64,000 bases of DNA from Klebsiella sp. RHBSTW-00484. GTDB taxonomy: Bacteria; Pseudomonadota; Gammaproteobacteria; Enterobacterales; Enterobacteriaceae. Shown piece after piece: positions 22,384 through 38,327 of this stretch (its first letter is position 1; each line of letters begins with the position of its first letter). The position numbers were made by a program, and so were the translations under genes. Location of the stretch: positions 6,262,001 through 6,326,000 of the forward strand of contig NZ_CP055481.1 in assembly GCF_013705725.1 (NCBI RefSeq). The letters run 5' to 3'. The notes beneath the pieces are model-generated. The model was not told the origin of the DNA, made no database searches, and was given only the letters and a program-made list of their open reading frames with translations.

Positions 22384-22854
22384 GTGAACATGAACGCAAC
22401 AATCCTCGGCCAGGCCATCGCGTTTGTTCTCTTCGTATGGTTCTGCATGAAGTACGTATGGCCGCCTTTAATGGCTGCCATCGAAAAGCGCCAGAAAGAA
22501 ATTTCTGACGGTTTAGCTTCTGCAGAACGCGCTAAGAAAGATTTGGACCTTGCACAGGCCAACGCGACCGACCAGCTGAAAAAAGCGAAAGCGGAAGCCC
22601 AGGTAATCATCGAGCAAGCGAACAAGCGTCGCTCTCAGATTCTGGATGAAGCTAAAGCGGAAGCAGAACAGGAACGCACCAAAATCGTCGCACAGGCGCA
22701 GGCTGAAATCGATGCCGAACGTAAACGTGCTCGTGAGGAGCTGCGTAAGCAGGTCGCTATCCTGGCTGTTGCTGGCGCCGAGAAGATCATCGAACGTTCC
22801 GTGGATGAAGCTGCTAACAGCGACATCGTGGATAAACTTGTCGCTGAACTGTAA
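22384..22854 (+). CDS. atpF: ATP synthase Fo subunit b
   Basis: A 156-residue peripheral stalk subunit: one N-terminal membrane helix (about 5-25) and a long charged coiled-coil helix reaching up to delta. GTG is the start, as in E. coli ([10 protein letters not shown] here), with AGAGG upstream. An ATG two codons later is a less likely alternative. Two copies act as the stator in the complex. It precedes atpH by 14 bp. Confidence 0.97.
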   Translation: MNMNATILGQAIAFVLFVWFCMKYVWPPLMAAIEKRQKEISDGLASAERAKKDLDLAQANATDQLKKAKAEAQVIIEQANKRRSQILDEAKAEAEQERTKIVAQAQAEIDAERKRAREELRKQVAILAVAGAEKIIERSVDEAANSDIVDKLVAEL

Positions 22855-22868
22855 GGAGGGAGGGGCTG

Positions 22869-23402
22869 ATGTCTGAATTTGTAACGGTAGCTCGCCCCTA
22901 CGCCAAAGCAGCTTTTGACTTTGCCGTCGAGCACAACAGTGTTGAACGCTGGCAGGATATGCTGGCGTTTGTCGCTGAAGTGACCAAGAACGAACAAATG
23001 GCAGAGCTACTCTCCGGTGCATTGGCTCCGGAAACGCTCTCTGATGCGTTTATCGCGGTATGTGGTGAGCAACTGGACGAAAATGGTCAGAACCTGATTC
23101 GGGTAATGGCTGAGAATAGTCGTCTGAAGGCGCTCCCTGATGTTCTCGAGCAGTTCATTCACCTGCGCGCTGCCAGTGAGGCAACCGCAGAGGTAGAAGT
23201 TATTTCTGCCACCCAGATGAGTGACGTACAGCTTGCGAAGATTAGCACTGCGATGGAAAAACGTCTGTCACGCAAAGTTAAGCTGAATTGCAAAATCGAT
23301 AAGTCTGTAATGGCAGGTGTTATCATCCGTGCGGGTGATATGGTCATTGATGGTAGCGTACGCGGCCGTCTTGATCGCCTTGCAGACGTCTTGCAGTCTT
23401 AA
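22869..23402 (+). CDS. atpH: ATP synthase F1 subunit delta
   Basis: A 177-residue cytoplasmic stator subunit joining the b dimer to the top of F1 by binding alpha N-termini. It begins [20 protein letters not shown], and the C-terminal OSCP signature region ([21 protein letters not shown]) is present. GGAGGGAGGGG directly before ATG is a strong ribosome site. It lies between atpF and atpA, in canonical order. Confidence 0.98.
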   Translation: MSEFVTVARPYAKAAFDFAVEHNSVERWQDMLAFVAEVTKNEQMAELLSGALAPETLSDAFIAVCGEQLDENGQNLIRVMAENSRLKALPDVLEQFIHLRAASEATAEVEVISATQMSDVQLAKISTAMEKRLSRKVKLNCKIDKSVMAGVIIRAGDMVIDGSVRGRLDRLADVLQS

Positions 23403-23414
23403 GGGGACTGGAGC

Positions 23415-24956
23415 ATGCAACTGAATTCCACCGAAATCAGCGAACTGATCAAGCAGCGCATTGCTCAGTTCAATGTTGTGAGCGAGGCTCATAACGAAGG
23501 TACTATCGTTTCTGTCAGTGACGGTGTTATCCGCATTCACGGCCTTGCCGATTGTATGCAGGGTGAGATGATCGCTCTGCCGGGTAATCGTTACGCTATC
23601 GCACTGAACCTGGAGCGCGACTCCGTAGGTGCCGTTGTGATGGGTCCGTACGCTGACCTTGCCGAAGGCATGAAGGTTAAATGTACTGGCCGTATCCTGG
23701 AAGTTCCGGTTGGCCGTGGCCTGCTGGGCCGCGTGGTTAACACCCTGGGTGCGCCAATCGACGGTAAAGGTCCGCTGGAGCACGACGGCTTCTCCGCTGT
23801 TGAAGCTATCGCTCCGGGCGTAATCGAACGTCAATCCGTCGATCAGCCGGTTCAAACCGGTTATAAGTCCGTCGATGCCATGATCCCAATCGGTCGTGGT
23901 CAGCGTGAACTGATCATCGGCGACCGTCAGACCGGTAAAACCGCGCTGGCAATCGACGCTATCATCAATCAGCGTGACTCCGGCATTAAGTGCGTCTACG
24001 TGGCTATCGGCCAGAAAGCGTCCACCATTTCTAACGTGGTACGTAAACTGGAAGAGCACGGCGCGCTGGCCAACACCATCGTTGTGGTTGCAACCGCATC
24101 TGAATCCGCTGCACTGCAATACCTGGCACCGTATGCCGGTTGCGCAATGGGCGAATACTTCCGCGATCGCGGTGAAGACGCGCTGATCATTTATGATGAC
24201 CTGTCTAAACAGGCCGTTGCTTACCGTCAGATCTCCCTGCTGCTCCGCCGTCCGCCAGGACGTGAAGCGTTCCCGGGCGACGTATTCTACCTCCACTCTC
24301 GTCTGCTGGAGCGTGCTGCACGTGTTAACGTTGAATACGTTGAAGCTTTCACCAAAGGTGAAGTGAAAGGTCAAACCGGTTCTCTGACTGCGCTGCCGAT
24401 TATCGAAACCCAGGCGGGTGACGTTTCTGCGTTCGTTCCGACCAACGTAATTTCCATTACCGATGGTCAGATCTTCCTGGAAACCAACCTGTTTAACTCC
24501 GGTATTCGTCCTGCGGTTAACCCGGGTATCTCCGTATCCCGTGTTGGTGGTGCTGCTCAGACCAAGATCATGAAGAAACTGTCCGGTGGTATTCGTACCG
24601 CGCTGGCGCAGTATCGCGAACTGGCGGCGTTCTCCCAGTTTGCCTCTGACCTTGATGATGCAACCCGTAAGCAGCTGGACCACGGTCAGAAAGTAACTGA
24701 ACTGCTGAAACAGAAACAGTATGCGCCGATGTCCGTTGCGCAGCAGTCTCTGGTTCTGTACGCAGCAGAACGTGGTTATCTGGCAGATGTAGAGCTGGCG
24801 AAAATCGGTAGTTTCGAAGCTGCTCTGCTGGCTTACGTCGACCGTGATCACGCTCCGTTGATGCAAGAGATCAACCAGTCCGGTGGCTATAACGACGAAA
24901 TCGAAGGCAAGCTGAAAGGCATCCTCGATTCCTTCAAAGCAACCCAGTCCTGGTAA
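23415..24956 (+). CDS. atpA: ATP synthase F1 subunit alpha
   Basis: A 513-residue non-catalytic nucleotide-binding subunit, three copies alternating with beta. The Walker A is GDRQTGKT (about 169-176) and the ATPase alpha/beta signature lies near [11 protein letters not shown] with the arginine finger. Length and sequence match E. coli. A long open frame on the opposite strand (23268-24866) is a codon-usage shadow and not a gene. Confidence 0.99.
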   Translation: MQLNSTEISELIKQRIAQFNVVSEAHNEGTIVSVSDGVIRIHGLADCMQGEMIALPGNRYAIALNLERDSVGAVVMGPYADLAEGMKVKCTGRILEVPVGRGLLGRVVNTLGAPIDGKGPLEHDGFSAVEAIAPGVIERQSVDQPVQTGYKSVDAMIPIGRGQRELIIGDRQTGKTALAIDAIINQRDSGIKCVYVAIGQKASTISNVVRKLEEHGALANTIVVVATASESAALQYLAPYAGCAMGEYFRDRGEDALIIYDDLSKQAVAYRQISLLLRRPPGREAFPGDVFYLHSRLLERAARVNVEYVEAFTKGEVKGQTGSLTALPIIETQAGDVSAFVPTNVISITDGQIFLETNLFNSGIRPAVNPGISVSRVGGAAQTKIMKKLSGGIRTALAQYRELAAFSQFASDLDDATRKQLDHGQKVTELLKQKQYAPMSVAQQSLVLYAAERGYLADVELAKIGSFEAALLAYVDRDHAPLMQEINQSGGYNDEIEGKLKGILDSFKATQSW

Positions 24957-25006
24957 AGTCTGGCGGCTTGCTTTAGGGCAGGCCGCAAGGCATTGAGGAG
25001 AAGCTC

Positions 25007-27279
<2,273 letters not shown>

Positions 27280-27299
27280 CGCCTTAATCGGAGGGTGAT

Positions 27300-27719
27300 A
27301 TGGCAATGACTTACCACCTGGACGTCGTCAGCGCAGAGAAACAAATGTTCTCTGGTCTGGTCGAGAAAATCCAGGTAACGGGCAGTGAAGGTGAGCTGGG
27401 TATTTACCCGGGTCACGCACCGCTGCTCACCGCCATTAAGCCTGGTATGATTCGCATCGTTAAGCAGCACGGTCATGAAGAATTTATCTACCTGTCAGGC
27501 GGCATTCTTGAAGTGCAACCTGGTAGCACGACCGTTCTGGCTGATACGGCAATTCGTGGCCAGGATCTCGACGAAGCGCGAGCTCTGGAAGCGAAACGTA
27601 AGGCTGAAGAGCATATCAAAAGCTCTCACGGCGACGTGGATTACGCTCAGGCGTCCGCAGAACTGGCCAAAGCGATCGCTCAGCTTCGCGTTATCGAGTT
27701 GACCAAAAAAGCGATGTAA
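27300..27719 (+). CDS. atpC: ATP synthase F1 subunit epsilon
   Basis: A 139-residue rotor-foot subunit with an N-terminal beta sandwich (about 1-85) that binds gamma and the c-ring, and two C-terminal helices that can extend to inhibit hydrolysis. GGAGGGTGAT precedes ATG 27300; translation may begin at the second ATG, two codons later, as both fit. It is the last gene of the operon, with a strong terminator 17 bp after its stop. Confidence 0.98.
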   Translation: MAMTYHLDVVSAEKQMFSGLVEKIQVTGSEGELGIYPGHAPLLTAIKPGMIRIVKQHGHEEFIYLSGGILEVQPGSTTVLADTAIRGQDLDEARALEAKRKAEEHIKSSHGDVDYAQASAELAKAIAQLRVIELTKKAM

Positions 27720-27735
27720 CACCGGCTTGAAAGTT

Positions 27736-27771
27736 AAAAAGCCAGTCTGGTTTCCAGGCTGGCTTTTTTTA
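27736..27771 (+). terminator. atp operon terminator
   Basis: A near-perfect hairpin, GCCAGtCTGG (27741-27750) paired with CCAGgCTGGC (27754-27763), preceded by A5 and followed by T7. It is intrinsic and partly bidirectional. It closes the nine-gene ATP synthase operon. Confidence 0.95.
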
Positions 27772-27841
27772 TGATTTCGTTTCAGAAATAGTAAAACTAA
27801 AAAGTGAGTTCAATATTTTTGTGATGAGTATCTCATTTTTA

Positions 27842-27892
27842 TTGATCGATCAAAAAATGAAGTGTAGACTTGTTTTTGTGATTTGAATCACA
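27842..27892 (+). promoter_or_regulatory. consensus CRP site and a nearby palindrome upstream of the 23-codon ORF
   Basis: TGTGATTTGAATCACA at 27877-27892 is a perfect TGTGA-N6-TCACA CRP core inside a longer dyad flanked by T and A runs. About 30 bases upstream, TTGATCGATCAA (27842-27853) is a perfect 12-bp palindrome. A CATAAT at 27909-27914 could be the -10 box, placing the CRP centre near -37 to -42. CRP and the related FNR recognise similar sites; I favour CRP because the half sites are TGTGA. The target is most likely the small ORF that starts at 27934. Confidence 0.65.
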
Positions 27893-27933
27893 AAATAATC
27901 CATCAAAACATAATCGCTATCCAGGAAGTTATC

Positions 27934-28005
27934 ATGAAACTGATCAACAAAATCGTCGCTTTCTTCAGTGCTATGAACGTTACCTTTGGTACTTTCAACA
28001 ACTAA
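27934..28005 (+). CDS. predicted 23-residue small protein of unknown function
   Basis: ATG at 27934 opens MKLINKIVAFFSAMNVTFGT followed by FNN and TAA. A good ribosome site (AGGAAG, 27923-27928) lies 5 bases upstream. It is a self-contained unit: a CRP-like site lies upstream and a strong hairpin terminator downstream (28088-28120), and it sits between the atp terminator and pelX. The peptide is hydrophobic with two lysines near the start and could associate with the membrane. I do not recognise the family. It might be a regulatory or toxin-like peptide, or merely the translated part of a small RNA; nothing in the sequence decides. Confidence 0.6.
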   Translation: MKLINKIVAFFSAMNVTFGTFNN

Positions 28006-28087
28006 GAATCAAACTATCCGAACTGCATTTGCGCTGTACCGCTAACTAAAACGACAACACATGCGGTGTGAGGCAGGAAAGAAAGTT

Positions 28088-28120
28088 AGAGGGTCGCCCG
28101 AGGGCGACCTTTGTGTTTTT
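28088..28120 (+). terminator. terminator of the small-ORF transcript
   Basis: GGTCGCC (28092-28098) pairs with GGCGACC (28103-28109) across a CGAG tetraloop; wobble and A-T pairs extend the stem, and TTTGTGTTTTT follows. Reading on the minus strand gives no U-tract, so it serves the plus-strand transcript, with pelX converging on it. Confidence 0.85.
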
Positions 28121-28128
28121 ATAGGGTC

Positions 28129-30300
28129 TTAATTTCGACTGAGGAAGTTACCGGTATTGAAACTCCCATCCTCATTACGCAGCAGAGGATCCGGTAACGC
28201 CAGCGTTTGGTAATCGTTGCTACTAATGCTCTTTCCCTGCGCGTTGATGCTTCGACCGCCGTGAATGAAGTAGTTGCTATCGTCGATGTTGCCGACCACG
28301 GCGTCGTCATATTTCCCTGCTTGAGTGCGTAAGGATATATTATCGCTGAAAGCGCCTTGCGTTTCCGGTGCGCCGTATGGGCTTGGGCGGAAGATATAGT
28401 TAAATCGATGATTGTCTACCGCAACGTTATTGACCACCACCAGCTTACCGGGGTTGAAATTGTCGGTAAAACCGTCCAGGTGATTGCCAATAGCGATGCT
28501 GTTACGTACCTCATGTGCGACTGGCTGCCCTTCCCCACCGAGTTTAAAGCCGTTGCTGGTATTATTGCGGGCAATTGAATTCTCGATCACCACAACACCA
28601 TTCGCCCCGTCCTCAATCTTGTTAAACAGGTCGAATCCGTCATCGATATTATCGTGCGAGTAGCAACCTTCCAGCCGGTTACCCTCCCCTACGCGCATTT
28701 TCACCGCGAAGCCATCGGCATTAATTTTCCCCGGATCTTCATTACTAAAGGATTCAGAATTCACCACCCGGTTATAGCTGGCCCACAGCGGGCGTCCAAC
28801 ATCTGCCGGAGAGGAAATTTGAATCCCGGTATCATCGTTGCGATAAGCGATAACGTTTTCAATCAGGTTATGGCTACCCTGCACGCGCAGGCTTTTATCC
28901 GTAACTTCAATGCCGTTGATATGCCAGTAGCTGGCGTCCAGTAGCAATCCGTGAATGATCGCTTTGCCGTCGGCTTGCAGGGTTTTGGTTTTGCCTTTCA
29001 GACCGCTTGCGTTCAGAGGAATTGCCGTTTGCGGATAATCTCCAGCGGCTAATACTATTTTTCCGCCTGCCGGGACGAATTCAATGGCGGAGGATAAATC
29101 GAGCGGTGAATCAGCTGTCCCTTTAGCCTGCGGCAGCCCATCTGGTGCGGCATAGAGCGTATTGCCTGTCACGCTGGCACTGTGCTCAACTGTCAGCGTT
29201 TGGCTAACCGGTTTTGCGCTGGTGGCTGGGGTAAAGCTGATTTCAAAAGTGTCTTTATCTTTTAGGACGGCAGACTGGGTAAACATCTCTCCGGCTTTTA
29301 CTTCTTTATCCTGCCCGATCACCACTTCATCCTGACGAACGGTTATGCGCCCGTCGCTATTAGTGCGCGCCTGCAATATGTAATCTTTGCTCTGGCTTTT
29401 TGCGCTTGAGCTAATTTGCATCACAGGAGGCCAGCTTTTGGCGACGTACGGTGCGGAGGGGGCCGTATTTGCTGCTGAGGTAGTGAGTGAAGCATTGCTG
29501 ACGGTGATTTTTGCGTTACGTGAGGCGAAGAAACCGACGTAGTAATGCTCTTTATCCTGCTGTGTAATCAGGTCAGCGTGAGGAACCTGCTGGCTAACCC
29601 ATTCATTGCCGCCCGTTGCTGCCCATGAGGTAATAAATCCATCGTTGGTGCGCTCCAGCTTGAGCTGAAAAGTTGGTGTTTGCTGTAAGTCGATCATTTC
29701 TTTATAGCTCTGGCGCTTTATTGATGCGCCCGCATTGCCCCATGGCTGAGTTATCCCTTCCCGGCTGATAGCCTGCAGCTTGATATGCGAGTGATCTTTT
29801 TTATCCTGAGTCATAATGGCGTTCATCACCATATTGGATGCCGCCGGGAACTCTTCGTAACCGACTTTCAGCGGTTGCTGCCGCGCATTGCCAATCACAT
29901 CACGTACCAGCAAACCAGCGCCTTCCTGCGCGGCCGGACGAGCGCCATTTTCCGGGCCAAACTGATTGACGGTCACCGTTGCCTGCAGGATAAAATTCTG
30001 GTTAGTTGGCAGTTCGGTATAAAAGAAGGTCAGCCCGTCATGGGAGTTGGCAATTTTGCCGCCGCGGCTCTCAATAGTAATGGGCTGGCTGAGATCGGCC
30101 GGGTCTTGCGACTTAAGTTTTTTGCCGGCGATCGTGACATCGTTAACGCCAATCTTTTCTGGCAGGACGTTAGAGGAAAAGTTGCTATCTGTGGATTGTC
30201 CAAAGGCGATAGCCCGCCACTGATGGGCTTCATTAGCCTGCAGCGGTAGCGCGATCATCGAACTGCAAAGGGTTAATGCCAAAGGTATTTTGTTATTCAT
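28129..30300 (-). CDS. pelX: exported pectate/oligogalacturonate lyase of polysaccharide lyase family 9 (PelX-like)
   Basis: A 723-residue protein with a Sec signal peptide (MNNKIPLALTLCSSMIALPL, cleavage after LQA). The N-terminal half is beta-rich and may bind polysaccharide. The C-terminal half, from about 390, has the repetitive right-handed beta-helix character of PL9 lyases, including GFAVKMRVGEGNRLEGCYSH and DDGFDLFNK with Ca2+-binding aspartates. Family members cleave polygalacturonate or oligogalacturonides by beta-elimination in the periplasm or outside the cell. It sits alone between atp and glmU, against the E. coli order, and a KdgR-like site upstream supports a pectin role. The exact mode (exo or endo) is not readable. 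Confidence 0.85.
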   Translation of the reverse strand: MNNKIPLALTLCSSMIALPLQANEAHQWRAIAFGQSTDSNFSSNVLPEKIGVNDVTIAGKKLKSQDPADLSQPITIESRGGKIANSHDGLTFFYTELPTNQNFILQATVTVNQFGPENGARPAAQEGAGLLVRDVIGNARQQPLKVGYEEFPAASNMVMNAIMTQDKKDHSHIKLQAISREGITQPWGNAGASIKRQSYKEMIDLQQTPTFQLKLERTNDGFITSWAATGGNEWVSQQVPHADLITQQDKEHYYVGFFASRNAKITVSNASLTTSAANTAPSAPYVAKSWPPVMQISSSAKSQSKDYILQARTNSDGRITVRQDEVVIGQDKEVKAGEMFTQSAVLKDKDTFEISFTPATSAKPVSQTLTVEHSASVTGNTLYAAPDGLPQAKGTADSPLDLSSAIEFVPAGGKIVLAAGDYPQTAIPLNASGLKGKTKTLQADGKAIIHGLLLDASYWHINGIEVTDKSLRVQGSHNLIENVIAYRNDDTGIQISSPADVGRPLWASYNRVVNSESFSNEDPGKINADGFAVKMRVGEGNRLEGCYSHDNIDDGFDLFNKIEDGANGVVVIENSIARNNTSNGFKLGGEGQPVAHEVRNSIAIGNHLDGFTDNFNPGKLVVVNNVAVDNHRFNYIFRPSPYGAPETQGAFSDNISLRTQAGKYDDAVVGNIDDSNYFIHGGRSINAQGKSISSNDYQTLALPDPLLRNEDGSFNTGNFLSRN

Positions 30301-30340
30301 TCTTTTCTCCTGGGTAATTATTAAGCGGCATTATCAGGAA

Positions 30341-30360
30341 AATGAAATGCTGTTTCTATT
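30341..30360. promoter_or_regulatory. KdgR-like operator upstream of pelX
   Basis: AATGAAATGCTGTTTCTATT resembles the KdgR consensus AATRAAAYNRYRTTTYATT known from pectinolytic enterobacteria, with arms AATGAAA and TTTCtATT. It lies about 40 bp upstream of the pelX start, where a repressor would block transcription. This supports induction by pectin breakdown products. The rest of 30301-30645 is AT-rich and should also hold the glmU promoter; I could not place NagC sites with confidence. Confidence 0.6.
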
Positions 30361-30645
30361 TATCGCGTCACAATTAATGAATATTAAAACTGTGTTTTAT
30401 TTTGTTGTTTTTCTTTATTCAGGTGTCAAAAAAACAGTAAAAGCAGAGGGATAGCCAGTATAACCGTTAGCTAAAATGATTTTTTTGTACTAAACGGGTT
30501 TGCGCTGGTTAAAAATAGCGCCCTAAAATGGTGTATAGCGTTGAGCCTGAACGTTTTATCTTCGACTCGTTTCATGATGAAAAATATGTAGATATTTCAA
30601 CGTGAAAGGCTTTTACTTTTCGTTCCAACAGCAGTCAGGATGCGT

Positions 30646-32016
30646 ATGTCAAACAGTCCGATGAGCGTGGTTATTCTTGCCGCAGGCAAAGGTACCCGCA
30701 TGTATTCCGATCTTCCCAAGGTGTTGCATTCGCTGGCTGGAAAGCCAATGGTGCAGCATGTCATTGATGCAGCTAAAGAATTAGGTGCATCAGCCGTGCA
30801 TCTGGTTTACGGGCACGGCGGCGATCTGCTGCGCCAGACGCTGCATGAAGATAATCTTAACTGGGTCTTACAGGCCGAACAGCTTGGCACTGGTCATGCC
30901 ATGCAGCAGGCTGCGCCGTTCTTCAGCGATGATGAAGATATCCTGATGCTGTACGGCGATGTGCCGTTGATTTCCGTTGAAACATTAAAACGCCTGCGAG
31001 AAGCGAAACCGCAAGGCGGTATCGGTCTGCTGACGGTTAAGCTCGACGATCCGACCGGCTATGGCCGCATTACGCGTGATAACGGTGCGGTGACGGGGAT
31101 TGTTGAGCACAAAGATGCCAGCGAAGAGCAGCGACAGATTAAGGAAATTAATACCGGGATCCTGGTCGCTAACGGCGCGGACCTGAAACGCTGGTTGGCG
31201 AAGCTGACCAATAATAACGTTCAGGGCGAATACTACATCACCGATATCATTGCTATGGCCTACGAAGAAGGCCATGAAATTGCGGCTGTTCACCCTCAGC
31301 GTTTAAGCGAGGTAGAAGGTGTGAATAACCGTCTACAATTATCCCGCCTTGAACGCGTTTTTCAGTCTGAACAGGCTGAAAAACTGCTGCTGGCGGGCGT
31401 CATGCTGCTTGATCCGGCGCGTTTTGATTTACGCGGCACGCTGAAACACGGGCGCGATGTTGAAATTGATACTAACGTTATTCTCGAGGGTAACGTGGTG
31501 CTGGGCGATCGCGTGAAGATTGGTACCGGCTGCGTTATCAAGAATAGCACCATTGGCGATGATTGCGAGATCAGTCCCTATACGGTGGTGGAGGATGCTC
31601 ATCTGGAAGCCGCCTGTACTATCGGGCCGTTCGCACGTCTGCGCCCGGGCGCAGAGTTGCTGGAAGGCGCGCACGTCGGCAACTTTGTCGAAATTAAAAA
31701 GGCGCGTCTGGGTAAAGGCTCTAAGGCCGGTCATCTGTCCTACCTTGGCGATGCTGAGATTGGCGATAACGTTAATATCGGCGCGGGCACCATCACCTGT
31801 AACTATGATGGTGCGAATAAGCACAAAACGGTGATTGGCGATGACGTGTTTGTTGGCTCTGATAGCCAGCTGGTGGCTCCGGTGACCGTAGGCAAGGGCG
31901 TGACCATTGCCGCAGGAACAACGGTAACGCGAAACGTTGCCGATAACGAACTCGTTTTAAGCCGCGTGCCGCAGGTCCATAAACAGGGCTGGCAGCGTCC
32001 GGTGAAGAAAAAGTAA
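30646..32016 (+). CDS. glmU: bifunctional GlmU (acetyltransferase and uridylyltransferase)
   Basis: A 456-residue trimeric enzyme making UDP-N-acetylglucosamine from glucosamine 1-phosphate. The N-terminal pyrophosphorylase domain has [15 protein letters not shown], and the C-terminal left-handed beta-helix of hexapeptide repeats (about 250-440) is the acetyltransferase. I chose ATG 30646 ([14 protein letters not shown]) because TCAGGA lies 5 bases before it; an ATG two codons earlier overlaps that ribosome site. In E. coli glmU and glmS form one transcript cut by RNase E; here an ERIC repeat lies between them. Confidence 0.97.
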   Translation: MSNSPMSVVILAAGKGTRMYSDLPKVLHSLAGKPMVQHVIDAAKELGASAVHLVYGHGGDLLRQTLHEDNLNWVLQAEQLGTGHAMQQAAPFFSDDEDILMLYGDVPLISVETLKRLREAKPQGGIGLLTVKLDDPTGYGRITRDNGAVTGIVEHKDASEEQRQIKEINTGILVANGADLKRWLAKLTNNNVQGEYYITDIIAMAYEEGHEIAAVHPQRLSEVEGVNNRLQLSRLERVFQSEQAEKLLLAGVMLLDPARFDLRGTLKHGRDVEIDTNVILEGNVVLGDRVKIGTGCVIKNSTIGDDCEISPYTVVEDAHLEAACTIGPFARLRPGAELLEGAHVGNFVEIKKARLGKGSKAGHLSYLGDAEIGDNVNIGAGTITCNYDGANKHKTVIGDDVFVGSDSQLVAPVTVGKGVTIAAGTTVTRNVADNELVLSRVPQVHKQGWQRPVKKK

Positions 32017-32145
32017 CGCTATTTCTCTTTCGCCCTTATTGGGGAGAAGGAGCGGGGTGAGGGGATAATATAATCCTCCCCCCACGGCAGTACCCATAAA
32101 AATAACCCCACTCTCTACAAGGCTCGGGGCGCCCGACCAGGGCAC

Positions 32146-32270
32146 TAGCCAAAAGATTTCACACTGTAGCAAGGCGTCAAGCTTGAGAATCTACGGGAGC
32201 TTACTGAAGTAAGTGACCGTAGTGAGCAAGTGCAGCCAACGCAGAAACGGTGTGAAAGATGAAGGCTAAA
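32146..32270. repeat. ERIC element between glmU and glmS
   Basis: The stretch shows the ERIC core: an inverted repeat GGGAGCTTAC...GTAAGTGACC at about 32195-32218, then GTGAGCAAGTGCAGCCAACGC, and outer ends (TAGCCAAAAGATTTC, GAAGGCTAAA) that fit the ERIC termini. Length is about 125 bp. It lies in the glmU-glmS transcript roughly 50 bp before the glmS start and would fold into a long hairpin. The remainder of 32017-32320 holds only AT/GC-mixed spacer and the glmS leader. Confidence 0.8.
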
Positions 32271-32320
32271 CAGGTTGACCGACAACGCATGGCATACAGC
32301 CAAAATCGGAATTAAAAACT

Positions 32321-34150
32321 ATGTGTGGAATTGTTGGCGCAGTCGCGCAGCGTGATATTGCTGAAATCCTTCTTGAAGGTTTACGTCGTCTGGAATACCG
32401 CGGTTATGACTCCGCCGGTCTGGCGGTCGTTGACAACGAAGGTCATATGAACCGCGTTCGCCGCCTCGGTAAAGTACAGATGCTGGCTCAGGCGTTAGAA
32501 GAACGTCCCTTACACGGTGGTACCGGGATTGCTCATACCCGCTGGGCGACTCATGGCGAACCGTCTGAGGGTAACGCACACCCGCATGTTTCTGACCATA
32601 TTGTGGTGGTGCATAACGGGATTATCGAAAACCATGAACCGCTGCGCGAACTGCTGCAGTCCCGGGGCTATGTTTTTGCCTCCGAGACGGACACCGAAGT
32701 GATTGCGCACCTGGTGCATTGGGAGCTGGAGCAAGGCGGTACCCTACGCGATGCCGTGCTGCGTACCATTCCTCAACTGCGTGGCGCTTACGGCACCGTG
32801 ATTATGGATACCCGCGATCCGGGTACGCTGCTGGCCGCCCGTTCAGGCAGCCCGCTGGTCATCGGTCTGGGGATGGGGGAAAACTTCATAGCTTCCGACC
32901 AGCTGGCGCTGCTGCCGGTTACCCGCCGTTTTATCTTCCTTGAAGAAGGTGATATTGCGGAAGTGACCCGCCGCTCGGTCACTGTCTTTGATAAATCTGG
33001 CGTGGAGGTTCAGCGCCCGGATATTGAATCCAATCTGCAATATGACGCGGGTGATAAAGGTATCTATCGCCACTACATGCAGAAAGAGATCTACGAGCAG
33101 CCGAATGCTATCAAAAACACACTTTCCGGGCGTATCAGCCACGGCGAGGTTGATTTGAGCGAACTGGGTCCGCAGGCCAACGAACTGCTGTCTCAGGTTG
33201 AGCATATTCAGATCATCGCCTGCGGAACCTCCTACAACTCCGGTATGGTTTCCCGCTACTGGTTTGAGTCGCTGGCAGGGGTTCCGTGCGACGTCGAAAT
33301 CGCCTCTGAGTTCCGCTATCGCAAATCTGCCGTACGTCGTAACAGCCTGATGATCACCCTCTCCCAGTCCGGCGAGACGGCGGATACGCTGGCTGGCCTG
33401 CGCCTGTCGAAAGAGCTGGGTTATTTAGGGTCTCTGGCGATTTGTAACGTTCCTGGCTCATCTCTGGTACGCGAATCCGATCTGGCGATAATGACCAATG
33501 CCGGAACGGAAATTGGTGTTGCCTCGACTAAAGCGTTTACTACGCAATTGACCGTTCTGCTGATGCTGGTGGCTAAACTGGCTCGCCTGAAAGGTCAGGA
33601 TGCCGCTATCGAACACGATATCGTTCATGGCTTACAGACACTGCCGAGCCGCATTGAGCAGGTGCTTTCACAGGATAAACGCATTGAAGCTCTGGCCGAG
33701 AATTTCTCTGACAAGCATCACGCGTTGTTCCTTGGTCGTGGCGATCAGTATCCGATTGCCCTGGAAGGGGCGCTGAAGCTGAAAGAGATCTCCTACATTC
33801 ACGCTGAAGCCTACGCCGCCGGAGAGCTGAAGCACGGCCCGCTGGCATTGATTGACGCTGAAATGCCGGTAGTGGTGGTGGCACCGAACAACGAGCTGCT
33901 GGAGAAGCTAAAATCCAATATTGAAGAGGTTCGTGCCCGAGGCGGCCAGCTATATGTCTTTGCAGACGGCGATGCGGGTTTTAACAGTAGCGACAATATG
34001 CACATCATCGAGATGCCGCATGTTGAAGAGGTGATTGCGCCTATCTTCTACACCGTACCGTTGCAGTTGCTGGCATATCATGTGGCGCTGATCAAAGGGA
34101 CTGACGTCGACCAGCCGCGTAACCTGGCGAAATCGGTTACCGTAGAATAA
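32321..34150 (+). CDS. glmS: glutamine-fructose-6-phosphate aminotransferase GlmS
   Basis: A 609-residue enzyme giving glucosamine 6-phosphate, the committed step to UDP-GlcNAc, LPS and murein. The N-terminal Ntn glutaminase begins [20 protein letters not shown] with the catalytic Cys exposed after Met removal. Two SIS sugar-isomerase domains follow (about 285-425 and 458-600), and the C-terminus [14 protein letters not shown] is conserved. The ribosome site is poor (GGAATTAAAAACT). This fits the E. coli scheme in which the small RNA GlmZ opens the glmS leader; GlmZ pairing itself was not tested. Confidence 0.98.
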   Translation: MCGIVGAVAQRDIAEILLEGLRRLEYRGYDSAGLAVVDNEGHMNRVRRLGKVQMLAQALEERPLHGGTGIAHTRWATHGEPSEGNAHPHVSDHIVVVHNGIIENHEPLRELLQSRGYVFASETDTEVIAHLVHWELEQGGTLRDAVLRTIPQLRGAYGTVIMDTRDPGTLLAARSGSPLVIGLGMGENFIASDQLALLPVTRRFIFLEEGDIAEVTRRSVTVFDKSGVEVQRPDIESNLQYDAGDKGIYRHYMQKEIYEQPNAIKNTLSGRISHGEVDLSELGPQANELLSQVEHIQIIACGTSYNSGMVSRYWFESLAGVPCDVEIASEFRYRKSAVRRNSLMITLSQSGETADTLAGLRLSKELGYLGSLAICNVPGSSLVRESDLAIMTNAGTEIGVASTKAFTTQLTVLLMLVAKLARLKGQDAAIEHDIVHGLQTLPSRIEQVLSQDKRIEALAENFSDKHHALFLGRGDQYPIALEGALKLKEISYIHAEAYAAGELKHGPLALIDAEMPVVVVAPNNELLEKLKSNIEEVRARGGQLYVFADGDAGFNSSDNMHIIEMPHVEEVIAPIFYTVPLQLLAYHVALIKGTDVDQPRNLAKSVTVE

Positions 34151-34169
34151 CGATTTTTACATCATCTAC

Positions 34170-34197
34170 AGGGCTGCCGTCTGGTGGCCCTTTTTCT
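34170..34197 (+). terminator. glmS terminator
   Basis: AGGGC-TGCC (34170-34178) pairs with GGTG-GCCCT (34183-34191) over a GTCT loop, followed by TTTTTCTTCT. It lies 20 bp after the glmS stop. The following 34200-34385 is AT-rich with one more Pho-box-like CTGTCATAAAA (34285-34295) and no gene. Confidence 0.8.
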
Positions 34198-34385
34198 TCT
34201 CTGGAGATCGCTTTTTGATCTGCTAGTTAAAGAATGTATTGCACCTGTTTTATGACAGACTGCCATCTTTAACTCCGATTTTTACTGTCATAAAAATAAA
34301 ATTTCCCGGTAAACTATTCGTCATTATCATTGCTAACAATGTGATTTATATTGTTTTTATTTGTCTTAAAATCCTGTCTTTTTAT

Positions 34386-34426
34386 GTGTCATAAAACTGT
34401 AATAATTCGTACATTTTACTGTCACC
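34386..34426 (+). promoter_or_regulatory. Pho boxes of the pst operon promoter
   Basis: TGTCATAAAACTGTAAT (34387-34403) matches the PhoB box (CTGTCATAWAWCTGTMAY), and a second box ends in ACTGTCAC at 34419-34426. This is the E. coli pstS promoter layout, where two boxes recruit PhoB under phosphate starvation. TGTCCTATTTT just downstream likely contains the -10 region. The boxes are seen; PhoB control is inferred from the family. Confidence 0.85.
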
Positions 34427-34466
34427 TGTTTGTCCTATTTTGCTCACCATAGCTTCGAAACAATGA

Positions 34467-35530
<1,064 letters not shown>

Positions 35531-35531
<1 letters not shown>

Positions 35532-35589
35532 TACCCGTCATATTTTGAGCTGCAGGTGCGTTGGCTGCAGCTCGAATTATTTAGGGTAT
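35531..35589. repeat. internally deleted ERIC element between pstS and pstC
   Basis: The ends ATACCCGTCATA (35531-35542) and CTCGAATTATTTAGGGTAT (35571-35589) are the two ERIC termini, and GTGCGTTGGCTGCAG joins them. The central roughly 65 bp of the 127-bp consensus are missing. The remaining arms can still form a hairpin. It begins at the last base of the pstS stop codon. E. coli has repeat hairpins in the same gap that lower pstC expression relative to pstS. Confidence 0.75.
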
Positions 35590-35653
35590 GGTATTACCTT
35601 TGCCAGAAAGATCAGTAAACTACGGTTTTTTCTGGCCCGAAACTGAAGAGTAA

Positions 35654-38326
<2,673 letters not shown>

Positions 38327-38327
<1 letters not shown>

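Noticed and set aside
23268..24866. 532-codon open frame on the minus strand opposite atpA
   Set aside because: It is antisense to a highly conserved gene, low in complexity of a kind produced by codon bias of atpA, and matches no family I know.
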